DNA of 64,000 nt, from the NCBI GenBank assembly GCA_047404195.1, contig JBDOIU010000004.1:54878-118877 (forward strand), in the 5' to 3' direction. Shown one piece after another: positions 17,708 through 26,517 of the stretch. The translations under genes and the position numbers were made by a program. The notes under the pieces were generated by a model. That model was not told where the DNA came from. It was given only the letters and a program-made list of their open reading frames with translations, and did no database searches. This DNA is from JAJRRL01 sp047404195 (lineage in GTDB: Bacteria; Pseudomonadota; Gammaproteobacteria; JAJRRL01). The stretch's first letter is position 1, and each line of letters begins with the position of its first letter.

Positions 17708-20700
17708 ATGTATCATATTTTACAAGAATTGAAGAAAAGGTTGAGTGCTCAGTGTGGTGAAGGGTATGGTTATACGCCAAAAGCTAGAAAACACTTACTA
17801 GCAAGTACACTACATGAGATGTTGGAAAAAAATAAGTTGGATAGTCATCAATTTATGTTATCAACACAGGAAGCAGAAATACTGAGCGCATGTTTGGTGC
17901 CGTCTAAAGAAGACATGTCAGTGAGTGAATGGTTAGAGTGTATCGGAGACCTTGTATTAATTTTAGATCGAGCATGTGATCACTCTACTTGGAGTCAGTC
18001 GTGCTCGTTATCACGGCATATATCTGAATTGGGTCTAGTCATGAGGCAGCATGTGACTGCTGATGCGGTGATTCTACCAGTGATCAGAGAGACGATATCT
18101 GAAACCAAAGCGATACCAGCAGCAATTTGTCATAGATTGTTGTTGGTTGAGCTGTTTGTGCAAAATTGGAAAAATTCATGTCAGAAGCTCGGTTTGCTAG
18201 ATGATTCAGAAACGATGCTCACTCAGTTGCAAGCAGTGAGCGTTGTGAAAAGCCTTTTGTTCATATTTTTTTTAAGGGCAATAAAGAGTGCTGAATCAAA
18301 TAGCTTTAAAATAGATGAGTTTGAAAGGACTATGGATGAACCGGGTATTAAAATTAAGCCCAGTGATAAAGTGGGTACAATAAATTGTCTTCTTGAATTT
18401 GGGTTCATTCCATGGCATCATTTAATTCAATCTAAAAAAGATAGGCAGGATATCCGTCAAGCATATAAATGCAATACTGGATTACAAAACATTCAGTTGG
18501 GCCGTGTTTCATACATCAAAACACATCATATTGCGATGATGCAGATGGGTGATAAGCTTCAATCTATCGCTGCTCTCATGCGATTTGCATTGACATTTAA
18601 GGTACTGATAAGAAAAAATTCTGCAGTCATTAGGCAGCGAATTTACTGTCAGAAAGTTATACATTGGCTTACTTCGTCGCTCATTGAGGGTCTGATTCCG
18701 ACCGATAAGTGCGTCATATTAAACTCTGAAGATATTATAACGCATCTTTGTGATGTTGTGAGAAAAGCATATGTATTAATGGGGATGCCCTTTTGGAGTG
18801 GGAGTGAGGCAAAGCTCTTTAGGGTGCTTGCAGCAGAGGTGTCACTAACAGAGCAATTGACGTTCTTTCAAGTAGAGTGCCTCAGCGAGGCATTGTACTA
18901 TATACATAAAGATAAGCAATCATGTATCACAATATCTGCAAGTAAAATTACCGAGTTTGATTCTGATACACAGCAAGTTTTTACACGGCAGATTATTGGC
19001 TTGTCAAAGAAGGTTGCAGCGCACCCTACAGCAAGGGCTGTTATTTTATTATCTTCTCTTCTAGATCATTACATCAGTTACGAAAAAATTTTGCAAGAGA
19101 TCTTGTTTGTTGAAGATGATAAGTTCGATAAAGGATTGTCGTTTGTTCGATCTGCACTGATGTTGCAAGATGCGAGCACGCCAATAGTCATGCCCGATTA
19201 TGCATCGCCACTCTGGTTCCAAGAGCTTATCTTGAAAGGGTTGAGGGGCGTGCGCAATCTTCAATGGGTTGATGTGACTAATATCTTTCCAATTGTCTCG
19301 CTTCTGTTGTTGACCCCGTTGCTATATCATCCCGATGGCCCAATGAGTGAGAGGGGAGTTGATATGAAATTTATTCAGCGCATTAGAAGGAGTATCATTG
19401 ATGTTGCATTGTTATGTGGTTGTCGTTGGGTGAATACTTTCTTGTTAGAAAAGTTCCCATATCAGTTCTTGAGTTATGCAAAGAATTTCTTCTTTACTGG
19501 TCAAGAAGCACGTCATACTATAGTTGCTCAAATTGATGAAGCGTACATGTGTGATTACATACATATGATTGTGATGGGTAATGATTTGCTTAATGAGGCT
19601 GATAAAAGTTGTCCGGATCAGATTAGGTCTATATTCATGAAATACGTTTCACAAAGTATAGATACGCAAAAGGCCGACCATAGTTATATGATGCTTAAGG
19701 CTGTTGTCATGATGTCCATTCAACACCCGGAGTTATTAGAGTGCGTTCCTGATGCTCGTTCTCGAGGGCTATTTTTGGCACAAAAGCTCAAAGTCATATT
19801 GTCGGATGGGCCAGTATTTCCAAGAAATATTCGTCGATATCATGGTGCGTATACTCCTCCAGGGGAGAAAAAAAGAAGGCGACGGAAAAAAAGAAAAACA
19901 CCTAATTTAAGCGATTTAAAGGCGGCGCTATCATTGGCTGGATTTTGCAAAGAGGAGGCTGGAGAAAACCTTTACCTAGATCAGTTAATGCGTTATATGA
20001 CTCTATGGATGCGGCAAGATTCTCAGGTTGAGTGCGCTGAGGTATTGATCTCAATCATAGGCCCTATTAATAGTAATCATGCTCAATATGGAGATGGAAT
20101 GTCAATGTTGCTGGCGCTTGCTATAAGATTGCCAGTGAAGTTTATGATCACATGGGTGAGGTTGGTTGATCAGTCTGCTAAGTCTGTGCTTGACGTTGAT
20201 TCAGTATTGCTTGCACATATTGAAAGAATAATATTTATATTTCTATTTGACTATATCAGTAACATATTTCCATTGAATTCTTTTGATATTCATCACATGC
20301 CAATCCAAGACCATAAGTTGGTTGTTGATTTTATAATGGTGCTAGGTTTGCTGTCCAGTAGTAAGTATACACGCAAGCTCTTTACATCTTTTGTGCAACG
20401 TGGTGCGGATCTTCATGGTCATGCGCCGATATCAATTGAACAATATTGCAGGCGATTATGTACTTATCGCTTACCATTAATAAGGTTGGTCCAATTGGTG
20501 GTGCCGTTGATGAAAAATATTGATACTGCACTATCTGTAATGGATGTTTTATTGAGGCTAAAAGAAGTTAAGCTTCTAGTAGTGTTGCTGCGCAATCATC
20601 ACCAGCTGCTGTCAGCTAAAGCGATTAGGAATGCGTTGCCAGGTCTCATCAATGGCGCCAAAGGTCTTTCACGGGTGTTGGGCTATATTGAATTAAATGA

Positions 20701-22372
20701 AATGGTATCAAGCTTATGTGCGCAGAGAGTCAAAAGGAAAGTTAAAAAGGCTAAGCCAGCTATTGCGAAAAAATGTCAAAGCGCATGCCCCGTGCGCCAA
20801 GAAAATATTGAATCTGTTCATTTGCCACATGAAGCATCATCCTCAAACGACTCTGAGTCAAATGACCTTATGTCGGAGTCTTCATTGAGTGATTTATCAA
20901 CAGCATCTTCAGTTGATGGCGCTGCATGTTATTCATCGATGTCTATGACGCCACATCATTTTTCTAGTGCTGATATTGGTTTTTTTAGAACTGATGTAGT
21001 GCATTCCGAATGTGATGAAATGCATGAGCCTATCGAGATTGTATCACTGTCTTTGACACCACATCATTTCCCTTCCCCAGAGTATTTACCGGCATTAGCA
21101 CATGGCCAAAATAAGGGGGGTGTCATCGCAGTTCCTGATGGCGCAGTTGATTTGATGTCTGCTTTAGACAACAAGAATGGCAGCTTAACAGCGGAACTGT
21201 GTATTGTTGAGCCTCAAGCAGAGGCAGCCCATAAAGATCGTGGGTATGACCTGCCAGTGTCAGTTGCTATCAAAAAAACAGCAGTGAAGCGCCTGCCAGT
21301 TCATGTCGTTGATACTGTTCAGCAGTGTGCTGAGGTATCTACAAATGTGCCAGATCCATTGACTTCCAGATCTTATAGTCTGTTAGACCAAGCTTCAGCA
21401 GCACAGGTTGATGATGTGCCTGTGTGCTCTGTTGTGCGGTTGCCACTGATGCTAAAGATGCTACAGGGGGTGATTTCGCTGCACGTGGCCTCCCATGATC
21501 AGTATGTCAGATGTTCACGCAGTCTAATGGCGTTTAAGAGTCTCATTGATTGTGTTTTTTATGTTGGCTGTGACGAGTTATTTTTATACGGGAACTTGTT
21601 CAGGTCTCCTGGTTGTTGGCAGCATCATGATTTGGATATTTGTGCGATGGTTGTTGGCACAAAGCAGCGCTTCTTAACAAAATGGTATGCGCACTATGGT
21701 GTGGATGCATGGCCTGTTAAAGAAATTAATGATGCATCTAAATTGTTGTTCCATTCTCGTTTTATTGATTTGACAATTCATTTTTGTGAAAAGCGTATGG
21801 CGCCAGATCATTTTGTTGCTTGTCAAATGAGTCAGCTGGGTATGCCGTTGTCAGCAATACAATATGCACCCATTAGCCGGTCTGGAAAGTTAAAAGGACA
21901 ATGCTACTTCCATGTGAGTGTGGCCCGTTATGTTTTGCCAGGCTCTAGTTACCTGCATGTGCGTGATGTGCTGAGCCGATGTGATGATTGTTTGATTGCA
22001 CTGAGCGGAAGCCCCAGAATGACCCCTCTGAATTTACAGATATTTAAAGTGATTATTACTCGCTATGCTGCTCCATTTGAGTTTCTGGTAAGTGTGCTTC
22101 CAAAGCATATGCGGGTGTCACACATTCATGCCTTTTCGCAAGCACTCTATAAGAAGTTCATGCAAGCATATCATCTACTACATGATTGCCACTCATTTGA
22201 TAGGCTGACTTATCTGACGCAGATCATAAGCTATTTCTCGCCAAAGCCTGTACGAAGCTATCAGTCAGTGCAGCTCAATCCTGAAGCGACGGAATTTCAA
22301 CCACAGCGTCTACTGGTGAATCATAATTCACACCCTCCACGCCAAAACCAAACAGCTGGTAGAAGTCGCTGA
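17708..22372 (+). CDS. Giant uncharacterised protein (1554 residues) with PcnB-like nucleotidyltransferase tail
   Basis: The first 1,000 or so residues are helical and match no family I know. A strongly basic stretch (KKRRRRKKRK) lies near residue 725. Residues about 1030-1250 are Ser/Asp-rich, apparently disordered, with a short repeat TPHHF near residues 1080 and 1115. The C-terminal 290 residues contain a polymerase-beta-superfamily signature: LYGN at 1293-1296, then DLDI with Asp1308 and Asp1310, and a third acidic residue, Asp1354, in FIDLTIHF. Spacing matches the hG[GS]x9-13DhD rule, with Asn for Gly/Ser. The segment after it resembles the poly(A)-polymerase/CCA-enzyme head. Activity is inference. 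There is no signal peptide. The last 33 codons run antisense over the conserved end of fabV (98-bp overlap). Confidence 0.7.
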   Translation: MYHILQELKKRLSAQCGEGYGYTPKARKHLLASTLHEMLEKNKLDSHQFMLSTQEAEILSACLVPSKEDMSVSEWLECIGDLVLILDRACDHSTWSQSCSLSRHISELGLVMRQHVTADAVILPVIRETISETKAIPAAICHRLLLVELFVQNWKNSCQKLGLLDDSETMLTQLQAVSVVKSLLFIFFLRAIKSAESNSFKIDEFERTMDEPGIKIKPSDKVGTINCLLEFGFIPWHHLIQSKKDRQDIRQAYKCNTGLQNIQLGRVSYIKTHHIAMMQMGDKLQSIAALMRFALTFKVLIRKNSAVIRQRIYCQKVIHWLTSSLIEGLIPTDKCVILNSEDIITHLCDVVRKAYVLMGMPFWSGSEAKLFRVLAAEVSLTEQLTFFQVECLSEALYYIHKDKQSCITISASKITEFDSDTQQVFTRQIIGLSKKVAAHPTARAVILLSSLLDHYISYEKILQEILFVEDDKFDKGLSFVRSALMLQDASTPIVMPDYASPLWFQELILKGLRGVRNLQWVDVTNIFPIVSLLLLTPLLYHPDGPMSERGVDMKFIQRIRRSIIDVALLCGCRWVNTFLLEKFPYQFLSYAKNFFFTGQEARHTIVAQIDEAYMCDYIHMIVMGNDLLNEADKSCPDQIRSIFMKYVSQSIDTQKADHSYMMLKAVVMMSIQHPELLECVPDARSRGLFLAQKLKVILSDGPVFPRNIRRYHGAYTPPGEKKRRRRKKRKTPNLSDLKAALSLAGFCKEEAGENLYLDQLMRYMTLWMRQDSQVECAEVLISIIGPINSNHAQYGDGMSMLLALAIRLPVKFMITWVRLVDQSAKSVLDVDSVLLAHIERIIFIFLFDYISNIFPLNSFDIHHMPIQDHKLVVDFIMVLGLLSSSKYTRKLFTSFVQRGADLHGHAPISIEQYCRRLCTYRLPLIRLVQLVVPLMKNIDTALSVMDVLLRLKEVKLLVVLLRNHHQLLSAKAIRNALPGLINGAKGLSRVLGYIELNEMVSSLCAQRVKRKVKKAKPAIAKKCQSACPVRQENIESVHLPHEASSSNDSESNDLMSESSLSDLSTASSVDGAACYSSMSMTPHHFSSADIGFFRTDVVHSECDEMHEPIEIVSLSLTPHHFPSPEYLPALAHGQNKGGVIAVPDGAVDLMSALDNKNGSLTAELCIVEPQAEAAHKDRGYDLPVSVAIKKTAVKRLPVHVVDTVQQCAEVSTNVPDPLTSRSYSLLDQASAAQVDDVPVCSVVRLPLMLKMLQGVISLHVASHDQYVRCSRSLMAFKSLIDCVFYVGCDELFLYGNLFRSPGCWQHHDLDICAMVVGTKQRFLTKWYAHYGVDAWPVKEINDASKLLFHSRFIDLTIHFCEKRMAPDHFVACQMSQLGMPLSAIQYAPISRSGKLKGQCYFHVSVARYVLPGSSYLHVRDVLSRCDDCLIALSGSPRMTPLNLQIFKVIITRYAAPFEFLVSVLPKHMRVSHIHAFSQALYKKFMQAYHLLHDCHSFDRLTYLTQIISYFSPKPVRSYQSVQLNPEATEFQPQRLLVNHNSHPPRQNQTAGRSR

Positions 22373-23489
22373 TATATCCCTGTAGGTCGGTCTCAGAGAG
22401 CAGTGTATCTGTTGTGATGCTATCCCAGCAGGTTTGTATGCCAGCTTGAATGTCAGCAGCCATTTCCCAATCATCTAAGCGAATTCGGTTCGCTGTGTCA
22501 CGCTCATCCTTGTCACCGTATAGTCGATCATAGAATAGTCGTTGCATTTGTTCGATACACCCTTCATGGCTGCCTTTTTCTTTCATGAGCTTGAACAGGA
22601 TTGATATATAGAGTGGCACAACAGGGATGGCAGCACTGGCTTGTGTCACCAGCGCTTTATTGACTGAAATGATGGCTTCGCCATGAATGGTTTGCAGTTG
22701 TGTGTTCAGGGTGGCGGCAGTTTCTTCAAGGTGCATTTTAGCGCGACCGATGGTGCCGTCTTTATATATAGGATGGGTCAACTCAGGTCCGATGTAAGTA
22801 TAGGCCACTGTTTTGCAGCCGGGTGCTAAGCAGTCTTCAGCCAGCAAGCGCTCAATCCAGGCTTGCCAATCGTCACCACCCATGACGCGAACTGTATTCG
22901 CGATTTCCTCTTCGTTTGCTGGTGTGAGCGAGACTTCTGTAATCTGTTGCTGCATAACGTCAACGCTTTTGTTCTGGTAATCTTGTCCGATTGGTTTGAG
23001 AGTTGACTGGTATGTCACACCTGTATTGGGGTCGGTTCGGCGAGGTGACGCGATACTATATATGATAAGATCTACTTTGCCATCCCAGTCTTGTTTGATC
23101 AGGTCGATGGTTTGTTGTTTGATTTCATGTGAAAAGGCATCGCCATTAATACTTTTGGCATACAAGCCAGCTTGGGTCGCTTCTTTTTCAAATGCTGCTG
23201 TATTATACCAGCCGGCAGATGCTGTGCGCTTACCAGCGGCAGGGCGTTCGAAGCTGACGCCGATTGTTGCAGCTTGTGCACCAAATGCAGCATTGATACG
23301 ACTAGCCAGGCCAAAGCCTGTGGAGGCACCAATCACCAATACCTTTTTAGGGCCATCTTGTATTTGCCCTTTGGCTTGAGTGCACCGTATCTGTTGTCGG
23401 ACGTTTTCTGCACAACCTTCTGGGTGAGCAGTGGTACAAATAAAGCCACGAACTTTTGGTGAGATGGTTGATTGAGTGCTTACTGTCAT
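22275..23489 (-). CDS. fabV: Enoyl-ACP (trans-2-enoyl-CoA) reductase FabV
   Basis: FabV carries out the last reduction in fatty acid elongation, using NADH, and is insensitive to triclosan. The 404-residue length fits. It shows the N-terminal FabV pattern (KVRGFICTTAHPEGC), the cofactor site VIGASTGFGLASR (about residue 52) and the Yx8K catalytic pair in the YIGPELTHPIYKDGTIGRAK region (about 235-255). It ends in the typical YQLFGFGVEGVNYD segment. It is transcribed divergently from pcnB. Its 3' end overlaps the convergent giant gene by 98 bp; since the FabV C-terminus is conserved, the overlap arose on the other side. Confidence 0.97.
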   Translation of the reverse strand: MTVSTQSTISPKVRGFICTTAHPEGCAENVRQQIRCTQAKGQIQDGPKKVLVIGASTGFGLASRINAAFGAQAATIGVSFERPAAGKRTASAGWYNTAAFEKEATQAGLYAKSINGDAFSHEIKQQTIDLIKQDWDGKVDLIIYSIASPRRTDPNTGVTYQSTLKPIGQDYQNKSVDVMQQQITEVSLTPANEEEIANTVRVMGGDDWQAWIERLLAEDCLAPGCKTVAYTYIGPELTHPIYKDGTIGRAKMHLEETAATLNTQLQTIHGEAIISVNKALVTQASAAIPVVPLYISILFKLMKEKGSHEGCIEQMQRLFYDRLYGDKDERDTANRIRLDDWEMAADIQAGIQTCWDSITTDTLLSETDLQGYISDFYQLFGFGVEGVNYDSPVDAVVEIPSLQD

Positions 23490-23700
23490 GGTTTTTCCTT
23501 GATTCTATGCCCGGTAGCACTGGTTTTGTGTATTTAAGTGCCAGTTCCGAGTTATTTTAAGTGTATGTACATATAATGGCCAGCAATCATGCGGGAATGG
23601 TTGCATCTCAATGTACAGATGCTTATTATTAGACAGCTGCGATCATACTGCAAGTCATTATTTATCATGAGCGCACTGAATCAGTAAAGGAGAGTAGGCG

Positions 23701-25068
23701 ATGAGCCTCAGTTTTAGACATCGCTGGCAGCAATGTCGGGATATTTTTGTAAAACAGTCAGCCATCAATGTGTCAGCGCATTCTGTTGGTTTTCAAGGCA
23801 AGCACGTGGCTGAGCATGCCGCCACAGTCATGTCCGGTTTGGGTCGGGCTGGGTTTGAGGCCTATCTTGTGGGTGGGTGTGTGCGTGATGCACTAGCGGG
23901 TATTCAACCGAAAGATTTTGATGTGGTTACTGACGCAGAGCCAGAAGCGATTGAGCCATTGTTTAGGCGTAGTCGTATCATAGGTCGGCGCTTTCGTTTG
24001 GTACATGTGTACGGTCGTCGTCGTGAGGATGTGATTGAAGTCTCTACCTTTCGTGCCAACAGTCAGTCTACGGTGCGAGTTGGCAGCAGTGATGCCGCTG
24101 CAGAACATCCAATGGTTGTGGATGACAATACATTCGGCACCATTGAGGAGGATGCCTGGCGACGTGATTTCACCATCAATGCGCTGTATTACAATCATGC
24201 GGATCAACGTATTGTTGATTTCACAGGTGGGCTAAAAGACATCAAGCGACGCATGGTGCGTATGATAGGCGATCCAGCACAGCGCTTTCATGAAGACCCA
24301 GTGCGTTTACTGCGTGCGATTCGTATGGCTGCGAAATTGGGTTTTCGAATAGAAAAGAAAATGCGTCGTGAATTAATCTCGCTACCTGGTTTACTACAGC
24401 ATGTTGCGCCAGCTCGCTTATACGATGAAGTGGGTAAGTTGTTTTTTACTGGGCACGCTGTCAAGTCTTTTCAGGTGTTGCAGGAAGTGGGTTATTTTGC
24501 GCATTTGTTCCCAAACATACATGCCTTGATGCAGCGTGACAATGCGGTGCAGAAAATCATTGAAAATTCTATGCAAGAAACCGATTCACGCTATGCCCAG
24601 GGGTTGTCTTTAAACCCTGGCTATTTGTTTGCAGTGTTATATTGGCCCTTGGTGGGTGATCGGAAAGCCGCGCTGATGCAGTCTGGTGAGAAAATTTCAC
24701 ATGCATTGCCACAAGCGATTCGTTATAGTTTGCGCTCAGCTTGTTCGCGTTTGGCGATTCCAAAGCGTCACCAGGCCCTGATGCGTGCAGTTTGGTCGTT
24801 GCAATATCATTTAGAGCAGCAACGACCTCAGCGTATTGCGCGTTTGCTGGGGCATCGTTATTGTCGTGCGGCAGTGGATTTCTTAGAGCTACGAGTGCGT
24901 GCTGGCTGGCAAGAAGGTCAGGCTTGTGCACAAGCGTGGCGTCAACGTGTTGGGGATCGGCGGCCATCTAATCGATCCAGGAGCCCACGCCATAGGAGTG
25001 CTTCTGCAGGACAGCGTCGATTTGCACGGCGTGGTAGAGGTGATCGTGGTCGACAACAAGATTCGTGA
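23701..25068 (+). CDS. pcnB: Poly(A) polymerase I
   Basis: PcnB adds 3' poly(A) tails that promote RNA decay. The 455-residue protein has the nucleotidyltransferase head: LVGGCVRDALAG (about residue 56), PKDFDVVTD with two catalytic aspartates, and RRDFTINALYY (about 158). The RNA-binding core follows (RMVRMIGDP, FHEDPVRLLRAIRMAAKLGF). The last 40 residues are very basic (RPSNRSRSPRHRS...), as usual for PcnB rather than CCA-adding enzyme. AAAGGAG precedes the ATG. Its end overlaps the start of folK, as in many gammaproteobacteria. Confidence 0.96.
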   Translation: MSLSFRHRWQQCRDIFVKQSAINVSAHSVGFQGKHVAEHAATVMSGLGRAGFEAYLVGGCVRDALAGIQPKDFDVVTDAEPEAIEPLFRRSRIIGRRFRLVHVYGRRREDVIEVSTFRANSQSTVRVGSSDAAAEHPMVVDDNTFGTIEEDAWRRDFTINALYYNHADQRIVDFTGGLKDIKRRMVRMIGDPAQRFHEDPVRLLRAIRMAAKLGFRIEKKMRRELISLPGLLQHVAPARLYDEVGKLFFTGHAVKSFQVLQEVGYFAHLFPNIHALMQRDNAVQKIIENSMQETDSRYAQGLSLNPGYLFAVLYWPLVGDRKAALMQSGEKISHALPQAIRYSLRSACSRLAIPKRHQALMRAVWSLQYHLEQQRPQRIARLLGHRYCRAAVDFLELRVRAGWQEGQACAQAWRQRVGDRRPSNRSRSPRHRSASAGQRRFARRGRGDRGRQQDS

Positions 25069-25558
25069 GGTCACACTGGCCTTAGGTAGTAACTTGCAGG
25101 ACCCTTGCAGGCAGCTGCGGCGAGCGAGTCAATTATTGTCTGGCTGTTTTCCACTTGAGATTGTCAGACAATCTCGCATTTATCAATCGCCACCCATGGC
25201 GGGTACGAATCAGCCTGATTACGCTAACGCTGTGATTCAATGTCGGTTTTTAAGGCCGCACTGTGTGTATGAGCTATTGGCGTCCTTGAAATCTCTTGAG
25301 GCGTTCATGGGCCGAAAGCTGCATGCACAGCGCTGGTCTGCGCGTGTCATTGACTGTGACATACTATTGTGTGATAATTTGTGCATTCAGACGCCTCGTT
25401 TAACAGTACCGCATGTTGGACTTTGGCAGCGCTATTTTGTTCTGTACCCGCTGAGAGATGTGGCACCGGATACACTCATGCCAACCGGGCAAACCGTACA
25501 TGAGTGTTTGCAGCAGCATGCTTCTGCAACAGTGAAGGTCATTGGGGAGTTATCATGA
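25046..25558 (+). CDS. folK: 2-amino-4-hydroxy-6-hydroxymethyldihydropteridine diphosphokinase
   Basis: FolK transfers pyrophosphate from ATP to the pterin in folate synthesis. The TLALGSNLQDP start, SRIYQSPPM, and the signature RWSARVIDCDILL are all present, and the protein ends at the normal place. The open frame runs far upstream inside pcnB, so the start must be chosen. GTG at 25046, with AGAGG five bases upstream, gives 170 residues, close to the family norm of about 160; GTG at 25040 is an alternative. The gene thus overlaps the end of pcnB by 23 bp and is translated with it. Confidence 0.9.
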   Translation: MVDNKIREVTLALGSNLQDPCRQLRRASQLLSGCFPLEIVRQSRIYQSPPMAGTNQPDYANAVIQCRFLRPHCVYELLASLKSLEAFMGRKLHAQRWSARVIDCDILLCDNLCIQTPRLTVPHVGLWQRYFVLYPLRDVAPDTLMPTGQTVHECLQQHASATVKVIGELS

Positions 25559-25570
25559 GAGGAGGGGAAG

Positions 25571-26077
25571 ATGTTTGATTATCAGTCTGCGGTTTACCCA
25601 GGAACGTTTGATCCTTTCACGATCGGTCACCAAAATTTGGTATTGCGTGCTAGCCGACTATTCAAACGTGTGATCGTGGCAGTTGCCGGCAGTGAAAGTC
25701 GTAAGCAACCCATGATACCACATGCTGACAGGCTCAGCTTGTTGCAGCAACTATTTGAAAATGAGCCTGGTATTGAGGTGGTCTCCTTGTCTGGCCTATT
25801 GGTTGATTGGATGCGTGAGCATGCTGTAGGTACCTGTGTGAGAGGGCTACGTAATGTGAATGACTTTGTTGATGAGTTTCAACAGCTGGGCATGAATCGT
25901 TTGCAGTGCCCTGAGATAGAGACGATATGGTTACCGGCCAGCGAGTCAGATCAAATGATAGCAAGTCGCTATGTACGTGAGATATGGGCTCTGGGTGGCG
26001 ATGTTTCACAATTTCTGCCGCCTGTGATGACAGCCTACCTAGAAACTGCCAAGACAATACAAGCAGGGGGGCAGTAG
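25571..26077 (+). CDS. coaD: Phosphopantetheine adenylyltransferase
   Basis: CoaD forms dephospho-CoA from 4'-phosphopantetheine and ATP. The 168-residue protein has the T/HxGH nucleotide-binding motif in GTFDPFTIGH (residues 11-20), the RGLRN segment (about 91) and the C-terminal SDQMIASRYVREI region that contacts ATP. GAGGAGGGG precedes the ATG. It sits between folK and the ferredoxin gene, a usual order. Confidence 0.97.
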   Translation: MFDYQSAVYPGTFDPFTIGHQNLVLRASRLFKRVIVAVAGSESRKQPMIPHADRLSLLQQLFENEPGIEVVSLSGLLVDWMREHAVGTCVRGLRNVNDFVDEFQQLGMNRLQCPEIETIWLPASESDQMIASRYVREIWALGGDVSQFLPPVMTAYLETAKTIQAGGQ

Positions 26078-26079
26078 CA

Positions 26080-26328
26080 ATGGCATTGAAAATTACCGAT
26101 GAATGTATTAACTGTGATGTGTGTGAGCCTGAGTGTCCGAATGATGCGATTTATCAAGGCGTTGAAATATATGAAATAGATCACAATAAATGTACGGAAT
26201 GTGTTGGTCACTACAATGAGCCGCAGTGCCGAGAAGTGTGTCCTGTTGATTGTATACCATTGGCTTTTGAAGAAACACAGGCAGAGTTGATGGCAAAATA
26301 TGAGAAGCTACAGCAGGATAAGGTTTAA
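26080..26328 (+). CDS. YfhL-type 2[4Fe-4S] ferredoxin
   Basis: This 82-residue electron carrier binds two [4Fe-4S] clusters. The motifs are CINCDVCEPECP (near residue 9) and CTECVGHYNEPQCREVCP (near residue 38), the second with the insertion typical of YfhL/Fdx proteins of proteobacteria. The ATG at 26080 follows the coaD stop by two bases, with a G-run as ribosome site; a longer frame running back into coaD is not a gene. Its partner enzyme is unknown. Confidence 0.95.
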   Translation: MALKITDECINCDVCEPECPNDAIYQGVEIYEIDHNKCTECVGHYNEPQCREVCPVDCIPLAFEETQAELMAKYEKLQQDKV

Positions 26329-26467
26329 TTGCTACCTGCTATTTGTATTCTGTTGCCTTGAAAGTCATACAATATCATTATGTTACTATCGTTTTCGTAA
26401 ATTCACCATATCAGTAGTCATATGATTCGGGGTATCCAATAATGCGCCTTGGTATCGCTCGAGACTG

Positions 26468-26500
26468 CTTAATGATATCTTCATTCTAGAGTGCTATAAT
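26468..26500 (+). promoter_or_regulatory. Promoter with a direct-repeat element upstream of the 26518 gene
   Basis: A consensus TATAAT (26495-26500) is preceded by two imperfect nine-base direct repeats, CTTAATGAT (26468-26476) and CTTCATTCT (26479-26487), two bases apart. The layout recalls the PmrA box of Legionella and Coxiella (cTTAATATT-N2-cTTAATATT), but several bases differ and the match may be chance. Confidence 0.35.
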
Positions 26501-26517
26501 ACATATAAGTATGGTTA

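Noticed and set aside
24569..24967. Long minus-strand frame opposite pcnB
   Set aside because: It is a shadow of the well-supported pcnB gene.
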